DNA from: an uncultured Collinsella sp.
GTDB lineage: Bacteria; Actinomycetota; Coriobacteriia; Coriobacteriales; Coriobacteriaceae
Length of the DNA stretch: 41,561 nucleotides
Reading direction: 5' to 3'
Assembly: GCA_900544425.1 (NCBI GenBank)
Contig: UQUX01000003.1
Location: 1 to 41,561, forward strand
Positions 1 through 6,670 of this stretch are shown piece after piece (positions within the stretch are counted from its first letter, which is position 1; the number at the start of each line of letters is the position of its first letter). A model generated the notes under the pieces. The model worked only from the letters and a program-made list of their open reading frames with translations. It ran no database searches and was not told where the DNA came from. A program made the translations under genes and the position numbers.

Positions 1-1272
1 GTCGCCAATCTGGGCGGGCGCGACCATCATGGTGTCGGAGCCGATGAAGGCATCCTTGCCGATGACGGTCTTGTGCTTGTGTACGCCATCGTAGTTGCAG
101 GTGATGGAGCCCGCGCCCACGTTGACGCCGGAGCCCATGGTGGTATCGCCGATGTAGGACAGGTGCGGCACCTTGGAACCCTCGCCGATCGTGGACTTCT
201 TAATCTCCACGTGCGTACCGGCCTTGGAGCCGTCGAGCATGTGGGTGCCCGGGCGCAGGTAGGCGCGCGGGCCGCAGTCGACGCCGTTCTCGATGACGGC
301 TTCGATGGCGATGGTCTCATCGATGATGCAGCCACTGCCGACGGTGGTGTCGGTGAGGCGGCTGTTGGGGCCGAGCTGGCACTCCTCGCCCACGGTGACG
401 TGGCCGATCAGATGCGTCTGCGGCCACACGACGGTGTCGCGGCCGATGGTAGCGTCGGGGCCGATCCAGGCCTGCGTGGGGTCGATGAAGGTAACGCCCT
501 CGGCCATCCAGTGCTCGTTGATGCGGTCGCGCGCGATGGCGGTGAGCTGCGCGAGCTGGATGCGGCTGTTGACGCCCAGGCCGTCGCGGTAGTCGTCGCA
601 GTGGAAGATGGAGACTGCCTGGCCGTGACCCTTGAGGATTTCGAGCATGTCGGGCAGGTAGTACTCGGACTGTGCGTTGTCGTTGCCGATCTCGTTGATG
701 TGGGCGGCAAGCTGCGCGCCGTCGAAGGCGTAGCAGCCGGCGTTGCACTCCAGCAGCGTGGCGGCCTGCTCGGGCGTGCAGTCCTTCTGCTCGATGATGC
801 GCTCGATCTGACCATCGGCGCCCAGCTTGATGCGGCCGTAGCCAAAGGGATCGGGCGGGGTCATGGTCATGACGGTGCAGGCGAGCTCGCCGGTGGCGAC
901 GGTCTGCGCGAACTTGGCGACGGTGTCGGCGGTGATGAGCGGCAGGTCGCCGTTGAGCACGACGACGGGGCCTTGCGTGATGCCGCAGGCCTCGAGCGCG
1001 ACCTTGACGGCGTGGCCGGTGCCCAGGCGCTCGGTCTGCTCGACGCACTCGACCTTGGTGGCGCTGTTGGCGTAGGTGCCGTCGATAAGGGCGCGCATCT
1101 CGTCGGCGTGGCTGCCGATGACGACCACGACGCGGCTGCAGCCGGCCTTGATGGTAGCGTCGACGATCCACTGGACCATGGGCTTACCCAGGATCTTGTG
1201 CGAAACCTTGCAGTGGTTCGACTTCATGCGGGTGCCCTCGCCGGCAGCGAGGATAATTGCGGTTGCGTCCAT
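1..1272 (-). CDS. glmU: Bifunctional GlmU (N-acetylglucosamine-1-P uridyltransferase / glucosamine-1-P acetyltransferase), 3' end cut by window
   Basis: GlmU makes UDP-GlcNAc for peptidoglycan in two cytoplasmic steps: acetylation of GlcN-1-P, then uridylyl transfer. The N-terminus carries the nucleotidyltransferase signature LAAGEGTRMKS (residues 8-18), followed by the NGDLPL and GTGHAV segments. From about residue 250 a left-handed beta-helix of hexapeptide repeats begins, with RPGTHMLDGSKAGTHVEIKK and the NVGAGSITCNYDG acetyltransferase segment. The 424 codons present run off the window edge in frame; family members are about 450-460 residues, so roughly 30 C-terminal residues are missing here. 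The ATG at 1272 has an AGGAGA Shine-Dalgarno four bases upstream. The gene is divergent from the ECF operon. A TATAAC (1294-1289) may be its -10, but no convincing -35 is visible. Confidence 0.97.
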   Translation of the reverse strand, partial: MDATAIILAAGEGTRMKSNHCKVSHKILGKPMVQWIVDATIKAGCSRVVVVIGSHADEMRALIDGTYANSATKVECVEQTERLGTGHAVKVALEACGITQGPVVVLNGDLPLITADTVAKFAQTVATGELACTVMTMTPPDPFGYGRIKLGADGQIERIIEQKDCTPEQAATLLECNAGCYAFDGAQLAAHINEIGNDNAQSEYYLPDMLEILKGHGQAVSIFHCDDYRDGLGVNSRIQLAQLTAIARDRINEHWMAEGVTFIDPTQAWIGPDATIGRDTVVWPQTHLIGHVTVGEECQLGPNSRLTDTTVGSGCIIDETIAIEAVIENGVDCGPRAYLRPGTHMLDGSKAGTHVEIKKSTIGEGSKVPHLSYIGDTTMGSGVNVGAGSITCNYDGVHKHKTVIGKDAFIGSDTMMVAPAQIGD

Positions 1273-1304
1273 GTGATCTCCTGTTACGTTATAGAGACGT
1301 GTGC

Positions 1305-1332
1305 TTGGAAACGATACACGGCGCAATATGAT
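1305..1332 (+). promoter_or_regulatory. Candidate promoter of the ECF transporter operon
   Basis: TTGGAA (1305-1310), a 16-base spacer and TATGAT (1327-1332) read toward the ECF genes. The site lies in the short divergent region beside the glmU start. No vitamin riboswitch consensus was recognised in the roughly 130 bases between this site and the first gene. Confidence 0.45.
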
Positions 1333-1462
1333 ACCGCAGGCATATGTTGAGCGCGTAACGATTGGATTGCGGCGGTTGAGGCTTGCGCCGCCGGCGTGGC
1401 GTTTGCGCTGGCCGTGCATGGCGGCGGTGCTGCGGAGCTGTCGTTTGAGCGAGGGGACGGGG

Positions 1463-2356
1463 GTGCCCGTGGACAACATACGAGAGGAGTTTGGCGGCGA
1501 GCCCGTCGCGGCATTCTCGATGTCGCATCCAGCTGTGCCGGCGCTCTATATAGTGCTGACGCTGGGGCTCACCATGTTCTCGATGCAGCCGGTGCTGATT
1601 GCGCTGTCACTTGCGGGCGGGTTGGCGTATGGATTTGCGACGCGTGGGGCTGCCCGCACGCTGGGCGCACTTCGCTGGCAGCTGCCGGTGATTTTGATTA
1701 TCGCGCTGGTCAATCCACTGTTTAGTGCCTCGGGCTCGACGGAGCTGTTCCGTATTGGCATGCGCGCGGTGTATCTGGAGAGCATGGTATACGGCCTGTG
1801 CATGGGCGGGCTGTTTGTGGCGAGCGTGCTGTGGTTTGAGGCCGCGGCGTCGATGCTCGAATACGACAAGGTGCTCGCGCTTTTGGGTAACGCCGCACCG
1901 GTGATCGCGCTCATGATCTCGATGTGCATGAGGCTTATCCCACAGTTTTTGCGCCGCGGCCGTACGGTGCTGGCGGTGCAGGATGCGATTGATGTGCCGG
2001 GCCGCGCGCCGGCCGACCCCGTGCGCTCGCGCCTGCGGGCATCGAGTGCATTGATGGGCTGGGGCATGGAAGATTCGTTGGAGCGCGCGGACGCGATGCG
2101 CTCGCGCGGGTGGGGCGCCGCGACGCGTCGTACGACGTATGCGCGGTATCGGCTGGGGCGCAGCGACGTTGCCGCGCTGGTTGGGCTTGCGCTGTTTGGT
2201 GCTGCCGCGGTGGCGGTGGCGTGGACCGCGACGACGCAGTATTCGTTTTATCCGCAGCTCTCGGTGCCGGCGCCGTGGCCGGGCTATGTCGTGTACGCTG
2301 CCTGGATGGTGCTGCCTTGCGCGTTGCACGCGATTGATGAGAAGAGGTTTGGCTGA
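1463..2356 (+). CDS. ecfT: ECF transporter transmembrane T component
   Basis: This is the EcfT/CbiQ-type scaffold subunit, which couples a substrate-binding S component to the ATPases in the membrane. After an N-terminal stretch it shows hydrophobic segments (LYIVLTLGLTMFSMQPVLIA; LPVILIIALVNPLF; LCMGGLFVASVLWF). It then has the cytoplasmic coupling-helix region with ADAMRSRGWG, matching the A-x-x-x-R-G motif that contacts the ATPases, and two final membrane segments. The start is uncertain. GTG 1463 has GAGGGGA upstream and GTG 1469 is close by; ATG 1520 begins nearer the first membrane segment but lacks a well-placed Shine-Dalgarno. Its TGA shares one base with the ATG of the next gene, so the two are translationally coupled. 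Confidence 0.88.
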   Translation: MPVDNIREEFGGEPVAAFSMSHPAVPALYIVLTLGLTMFSMQPVLIALSLAGGLAYGFATRGAARTLGALRWQLPVILIIALVNPLFSASGSTELFRIGMRAVYLESMVYGLCMGGLFVASVLWFEAAASMLEYDKVLALLGNAAPVIALMISMCMRLIPQFLRRGRTVLAVQDAIDVPGRAPADPVRSRLRASSALMGWGMEDSLERADAMRSRGWGAATRRTTYARYRLGRSDVAALVGLALFGAAAVAVAWTATTQYSFYPQLSVPAPWPGYVVYAAWMVLPCALHAIDEKRFG

Positions 2357-3999
2357 TGGCTCGGTTGGATAGCTGCTCGGTAACGGGCGGGGCGTGCGGC
2401 TCCGATGTGCCTGCGATTGAGGTGCGGGGCCTTAGTTTTGCCTATCCCGGGGCCGAGGCACCGGTGCTCGAGGGGCTTGATTGGCGTGTTTCCCAAGGTG
2501 CGTTTGCGCTGCTTGTTGGCGGTACCGGTTCGGGCAAGTCGACGCTACTCTCGCTGCTCAAACCCGAGATCGCGCCGACGGGCGAGCGCGCTGGCGAACT
2601 GCGCGTGCTGGGCGAGAGCGTTGCCGACATGGATGTTCGGACGTCCGCGGAGCGCGTGGGCTATGTGTTTCAGGATCCCGAGAACCAGATTGTGTGCGAG
2701 ACCGTGTGGCACGAGATGGCGTTTGGCCTGGAAAACTTGGGGCTAGCGCGTGACGAGATGCGTCGTCGCGTGGCCGAGACCAGCTATTTCTTTGGGCTGG
2801 AGGATTGGCTCCACCGCGATACCGATACGCTTTCGGGTGGTCGCAAGCAGCTGCTGTCGTTGGCCGCCGTGTTGGCGCTCCGCCCGCGCGTGCTGCTGCT
2901 CGATGAGCCCACGTCTCAGCTCGACCCCGTTGCCGAGAAGAGTTTTCTGCATGCGCTGTTTCGCGTGAATCGCGAGCTGGGCTGCACGGTTGTTGTGGCG
3001 ACGCATCAGCCGCGCCCAATGCTCGAATACGCGACGTGTGCGTACCGGATTGAGGACGGTCGCGTGCGCGAGGTGGCGGATATGGCTTCTTTGGGACGCC
3101 GAGAATCGCTGTTGTCCGATGACATGTTGGGGTGGGGTGCCATCCGATGTGCAAATAAAGGAGTATTCAGCAGGCGTGAGGACAATTTGGGCTCTCTGGA
3201 GCCGCCCGGGGACGTATCGAGCGCGAAAAAAAGTTCGGAATTGGACAAATCGTCTGAATTTGTGGCGCAAACGTCGCTCGAGAACGGCTCGGAAGCCTTC
3301 CCGCGCACGGATGGAAGCAGAATACTCCAAAAAATGCACGCTGGGTCGGCTACCACCCTGGCAGGGAGCTGGTTTCGCTACGATCGCGCGGGCGGTTGGG
3401 TGCTGCGCGGGCTCGATGCGTCGTTTTCGGCTGGCGCGGTGCATGCGGTTGCGGGCGGTAACGGCTGCGGCAAGTCGACAATGCTTTCGGTGCTGGCGAA
3501 GACCGCCAAGCTGCAGCGCGGCCGCATGGTGCGCGGGGCGGCCTCGGCGGCGCTGCTGCCTCAGAATCCCAAAGCATTGCTGGTTGCCGAGACGGTTCGC
3601 GATGAGCTGATAGAATGGGCTTCGACCTGCGGATATGACGAGAACTTGGCGCGGGAGCGTGCGGCGCAACTGGGATTGGACGGCCTGGAGACGCGCCACC
3701 CCTACGACCTCTCGGGCGGACAGCGCCAGCTGCTCGCACTGGCAAAGCTGCTGCTGATCGGCCCCGAGCTGCTGCTGCTTGACGAGCCCACGAAGGGCTT
3801 GGACCTGGAGAGCCGCCGCATCATCGCCCGCGCCCTGCGTGACCATGCGAAGGCTGGCGGCACCGTCATTATGGCCACGCACGATCTGGATTTTGCCGAG
3901 CAGGTTGCCGATGACATTGCCATGATGTTTGACGGTGAGATCGCCTGCATGGAGCCGCCGGCCGACTTCTTTGCCGACAACGTGTTTTATAGGGCGTGA
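2356..3999 (+). CDS. Fused double ECF/ABC ATPase (EcfA1-EcfA2 type)
   Basis: Two complete ABC ATPase domains lie in one 547-residue chain; in most ECF transporters they are separate EcfA and EcfA' proteins. Domain 1 has Walker A GGTGSGKST (55-63), Q-loop FQDPENQ, signature LSGGRKQ (159-165), Walker B LLLDEPT (180-186) and switch His 217. Domain 2 has GGNGCGKST (367-375), LSGGQRQ, LLLLDEPTKGLD and the His of ATHD. FQDPENQ is typical of ECF/cobalt-type ATPases. The domains drive uptake with the T subunit upstream and the S subunit downstream. The linker (about residues 265-328) is Ser/Glu/Lys-rich and is encoded by a segment bounded by inverted repeats, listed separately. Confidence 0.93.
   Translation: MARLDSCSVTGGACGSDVPAIEVRGLSFAYPGAEAPVLEGLDWRVSQGAFALLVGGTGSGKSTLLSLLKPEIAPTGERAGELRVLGESVADMDVRTSAERVGYVFQDPENQIVCETVWHEMAFGLENLGLARDEMRRRVAETSYFFGLEDWLHRDTDTLSGGRKQLLSLAAVLALRPRVLLLDEPTSQLDPVAEKSFLHALFRVNRELGCTVVVATHQPRPMLEYATCAYRIEDGRVREVADMASLGRRESLLSDDMLGWGAIRCANKGVFSRREDNLGSLEPPGDVSSAKKSSELDKSSEFVAQTSLENGSEAFPRTDGSRILQKMHAGSATTLAGSWFRYDRAGGWVLRGLDASFSAGAVHAVAGGNGCGKSTMLSVLAKTAKLQRGRMVRGAASAALLPQNPKALLVAETVRDELIEWASTCGYDENLARERAAQLGLDGLETRHPYDLSGGQRQLLALAKLLLIGPELLLLDEPTKGLDLESRRIIARALRDHAKAGGTVIMATHDLDFAEQVADDIAMMFDGEIACMEPPADFFADNVFYRA
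3149..3339. repeat. Inverted-repeat-bounded, MITE-like insertion inside the fused ECF ATPase gene
   Basis: The left end GTGCAAATAAAGGAGTATTC (from 3149) and the right end, ending at 3339, are imperfect inverted repeats: 17 of 23 positions match, including an identical GGAGTATTC block. The 191-bp segment is poorer in GC than its flanks. It stays open in the coding frame and encodes the non-conserved Ser/Lys/Glu-rich linker between the two ATPase domains. No clear target duplication was seen, so insertion as a mobile element is an inference. Confidence 0.6.
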
Positions 4000-4003
4000 T
4001 GGG

Positions 4004-4717
4004 ATGACGGATTATCGCGTCGCGCGCCTGCTTACAAAACTGGAGATCCCGTTGCTGCTGGCGGTGCCAGCGGTGATGGCTGCGGCGTTGCTAGCGGGCG
4101 TTGAGCAGGCGGCACTTGCCATGCTGGTCGTGGTGGCGCTGGTGCTCGCGCTGTTCTTTGCGGGTTACGAGGCATCTCGTCCGGGTTTGCGCCAGATTAT
4201 GCCCACGCTGGTGCTGGCGGCGCTGGCGGCGGCGGGGCGCATCCTGTTTGGGCCCATTCCCGACTTTAAACCGGTGAGCGCTATCGCCATTATCGCGGGG
4301 GCGACGCTTGGCCGCCGTAATGGTTTTATAGTTGGCGCGCTGGCGGCGCTGACCAGCAATTTCTTTTTTGGACAGGGCATGTGGACGCCGTGGCAGATGT
4401 ATGCCTGGGGTCTGGTTGGCTATGTTGGCGGCGCGCTGGCGCATGCGGGCGCGTTCGACCGTGCGGATGGAACCGTGCGCATGCCGGCGCTACTGACCTA
4501 CGGTTTTGCTTCGGGTTTGCTATACGGCGTGGTGATCAACGCGTATGACATCATCGGTTTTGTTCAACCGCTCACGTGGGCGGGCGCCACGGCGCGTCTT
4601 GCCACCGCCGCACCGTTCGACATTACGCACGGCCTTGCGACCTGCGTGTTTTTGGCCGCCCTGTACAAGCCCTGGTGTCGCCGCATTAACCGTGTCGTCG
4701 TGAAATACGGGCTGTAA
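4004..4717 (+). CDS. ECF transporter substrate-specific S component, vitamin unknown
   Basis: This 237-residue membrane protein has about six hydrophobic segments. It carries the family-typical blocks GPIPDFKPVSAIAIIAGA and FFFGQGMWTPWQMYAWG, followed by GYVGGALAH. S components bind the vitamin and dock on the T subunit and ATPases. The gene order T-A-A-S and tight spacing (ATG 4004 starts two bases after the upstream TGA) argue for a dedicated transporter rather than a shared energising module. From memory, the GPIP-F-KPV / GPWTPWQM pattern belongs to uncharacterised or cobalamin-type S proteins, so I do not assign a substrate. No riboswitch or biosynthetic neighbour decides it. Confidence 0.85.
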   Translation: MTDYRVARLLTKLEIPLLLAVPAVMAAALLAGVEQAALAMLVVVALVLALFFAGYEASRPGLRQIMPTLVLAALAAAGRILFGPIPDFKPVSAIAIIAGATLGRRNGFIVGALAALTSNFFFGQGMWTPWQMYAWGLVGYVGGALAHAGAFDRADGTVRMPALLTYGFASGLLYGVVINAYDIIGFVQPLTWAGATARLATAAPFDITHGLATCVFLAALYKPWCRRINRVVVKYGL

Positions 4718-4742
4718 GGCATTTCGCGTTCCCTCACGAACT

Positions 4743-4803
4743 TGCGGTGGAATAGTTCTCGTTTTTGGCTATTTGCTGCCCAAACAGGAACTATTCCACC
4801 GCA
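4743..4803. repeat. Perfect 16-bp stem hairpin between convergent genes
   Basis: TGCGGTGGAATAGTTC (4743-4758) is followed after 29 bases by its exact reverse complement (4788-4803). It lies between the ends of the convergent ECF operon and the exonuclease gene and could stop transcription from both sides, although neither arm is followed by a T-run. The layout (about 16-bp arms, 25-29-base loop) resembles the hairpin array at 10.4-10.7 kb, but the arm sequence is unrelated. Confidence 0.7.
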
Positions 4804-4817
4804 CCTTATAGGGGGAG

Positions 4818-4850
4818 AGGGGTCACATGATCTGTTTTCCTCTGTCCCCT
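4818..4850 (-). repeat. GGACAGAGG...GATCAT dispersed repeat, copy 1
   Basis: On the minus strand this reads AGGGGACAGAGGAAAACAG followed by ATCAT. The core recurs on the plus strand at 19807 and 20046 with about two mismatches per copy. The ends AGGGGTCA and TGTCCCCT are nearly complementary and could form a short hairpin. Confidence 0.55.
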
Positions 4851-4867
4851 AGAGGAATTACTTGGGG

Positions 4868-5686
4868 CTAGAGCTCTAGCGTGAGGGTGACGGGGCAGTG
4901 GTCGCTGCCAAAGATGTCGCCGCGGATGCCGGTGTCGCGAACGTTGGCGGCGATCGAATCGCTTACCAGAAAGTAATCGATGCGCCAGCCGGCGTTGTTC
5001 TTGCGGGCATTAAAGCGATAGCTCCACCAGCTGTAGACGCCCTCGACGTCGGGGTTTGCCGCGCGCCAGGTATCGGTAAAGCCGGCGTTGAGCAGCTCGG
5101 TAAACTTGCCGCGTTCCTCGTCCGAAAAGCCTGCGTTGCCGCGGTTGGACTTGGGGTTCTTAAGGTCGATCTCCTCATGCGCCACGTTAAAGTCGCCGCA
5201 GGTTACGACGGGTTTGCCGGTCTCGCGCTCGAGCGCGTTCAAAAAGCCGCGGTAGGCATCGTCCCAGGCCATACGCACGTCGATGCGCGCGAGCTCATTT
5301 TGTGCGTTGGGCGTGTAGACATCCACAAACCAGAATTTGTCGAACTCGAGCGCGCAGACGCGGCCCTCGGTTGCGGCTTGGGCGACGAGCACGGCCGCCT
5401 CGCCTTCGCCGGCGTAGGGCAGCAGCGCGTCGGCGTGCAGCACGCGCAGCGGCTCCTGGCGGCTAAAGACCGCGGTGCCCGAGTAGCCCTTGCGCTCGGC
5501 GTAGCTCCAGGTTTGGTGATAACCGGGCAGGTCAATATCAACCTGGCCTTCTTGCAGCTTGGTCTCTTGCAGTGCCAGGATATCGACGTCGAGTTCTTGC
5601 GCGATCTGGATAAAGCTCGGGTCCTTTTTGAGCACGGCGCGCAGGCCGTTAACGTTCCACGAGGCAAAGGTGTAAGTCTGAGGCAT
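4868..5686 (-). CDS. xth: Exodeoxyribonuclease III / AP endonuclease (ExoIII family)
   Basis: This Mg2+-dependent DNA repair enzyme cleaves at abasic sites and removes 3' blocking groups. Family motifs are all visible in order: FASWNVNGLRA near the N-terminus, LALQETKLQ with the metal-binding Glu, GYSGTAVFSR, the catalytic DVYTPNAQ region, CGDFNVAHEEIDL, the YSWWSYR loop, WRIDYFLVS and the terminal GSDHCPV with the Asp-His pair. The length of 272 residues is typical. The ATG at 5686 has AAAGGA six bases upstream. It stands as a single gene, convergent with the ECF operon and divergent from the sirtuin gene. Confidence 0.97.
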   Translation of the reverse strand: MPQTYTFASWNVNGLRAVLKKDPSFIQIAQELDVDILALQETKLQEGQVDIDLPGYHQTWSYAERKGYSGTAVFSRQEPLRVLHADALLPYAGEGEAAVLVAQAATEGRVCALEFDKFWFVDVYTPNAQNELARIDVRMAWDDAYRGFLNALERETGKPVVTCGDFNVAHEEIDLKNPKSNRGNAGFSDEERGKFTELLNAGFTDTWRAANPDVEGVYSWWSYRFNARKNNAGWRIDYFLVSDSIAANVRDTGIRGDIFGSDHCPVTLTLEL

Positions 5687-5822
5687 GGTGTCCTTTCGAC
5701 GGGGTTGGCAGGCTTAAGATTAGCGCAACAGGGGCGGGGTGGGATCCGCGCATGCTGACTTAAAGGCCGCATGCTGGGACGTCGCTCAACGCTGCCCGAC
5801 TAACTAAGGACGGAGGACTCAT

Positions 5823-6575
5823 ATGGCGCAGGCAATATCGGACCCCAGGCAGGCCTCCGCCGCGCTGGCGGATCTGTTTGACACCCACAAGCGCGTGGTC
5901 TTCTTTGGCGGCGCTGGTGTTTCCACGGCAAGTGGCATCCCCGATTTCCGCAGCGTGGACGGCCTGTATCACCAGCAGTTTGCCTATCCGCCCGAGACCA
6001 TGCTGTCGCATAGCTTTTACGAGGCGCATCCGGCGGAGTTCTTCGACTTTTACCGCACCAAGATGATCGCGCTTAACGCTAAACCCAACCGCTGCCACAC
6101 CAAGCTGGCCGAGCTGGAGCGCGCCGGTAAGCTTGATGCCGTGGTGACGCAAAATATCGACGGCCTGCATCAGATGGCCGAATCACAGCGCGTGTTCGAG
6201 CTGCACGGATCGGTCCATCGCAACATTTGCCAGTCGTGCGGCACGGTCTATAGCGCCGAGTGGATTTGCTCGCGCGAGCACGAGGATGCCGCGGGCGTGC
6301 CTGCGTGCCCCGCGTGCGGCGGCCGCATCAAGCCCGATGTGGTGCTCTACGAAGAGCCGCTCGATGAACATGTGCTGACCGGTGCCGTTGCCGCCATCGC
6401 CGCGGCCGATGCCCTCATTGTGGGCGGGACCTCGCTCGTGGTGTATCCGGCGGCAGGCCTTACGCGATACTTTACCGGCGATACGCTGGCCATATGCAAC
6501 CTTGCTCCCACCGATCAGGATGCAAATGCCGACCTGCTGATTTCTTGCGACATCGCGGCCGCGTTTGCGTTCTAG
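5823..6575 (+). CDS. cobB: CobB-type NAD-dependent protein deacylase (sirtuin)
   Basis: Sirtuins remove acyl groups from lysines using NAD+. Seen here are the Rossmann NAD-binding GAGVSTASGIPDFR (residues 31-44), TQNIDGLH, the catalytic His in FELHGS, four zinc-type cysteines (CQSCG, later CPACG), the RIKPDVVLYEE block and GGTSLVVYPAA. The length of 250 residues is normal. The ATG at 5823 follows GGAGG at good spacing. In bacteria this family commonly regulates acetyl-CoA synthetase and other central enzymes, but no such partner is in the window, so the targets here are unknown. Confidence 0.96.
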   Translation: MAQAISDPRQASAALADLFDTHKRVVFFGGAGVSTASGIPDFRSVDGLYHQQFAYPPETMLSHSFYEAHPAEFFDFYRTKMIALNAKPNRCHTKLAELERAGKLDAVVTQNIDGLHQMAESQRVFELHGSVHRNICQSCGTVYSAEWICSREHEDAAGVPACPACGGRIKPDVVLYEEPLDEHVLTGAVAAIAAADALIVGGTSLVVYPAAGLTRYFTGDTLAICNLAPTDQDANADLLISCDIAAAFAF

Positions 6576-6595
6576 CCCGCGCGCGCGGATACAAT
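6565..6595 (+). promoter_or_regulatory. Candidate folP-folK promoter
   Basis: TTGCGT (6565-6570), a 19-base spacer and TACAAT (6590-6595). The -35 overlaps the last codons of the sirtuin gene. The predicted leader of about 65 bases contains a GC-rich hairpin. Confidence 0.4.
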
Positions 6596-6620
6596 AGAAA
6601 GACTGAGTGCAAAGCGACCC

Positions 6621-6648
6621 CGCCGCCAGCTCCCCAAGCTCGGCGGCG
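6621..6648 (+). promoter_or_regulatory. Leader hairpin upstream of folP-folK
   Basis: CGCCGCC and GGCGGCG pair around AGCT/AGCT with one bulged base, placing a strong stem about ten bases before the AGGAGG Shine-Dalgarno. It might influence translation or mRNA stability; this is inference only. Confidence 0.4.
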
Positions 6649-6670
6649 TGGGCATTTTAGGAGGATGTTC

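Noticed and set aside
73..1350. 425-codon plus-strand frame opposite glmU
   Set aside because: glmU on the minus strand has full family motifs; the plus frame is an antisense shadow.
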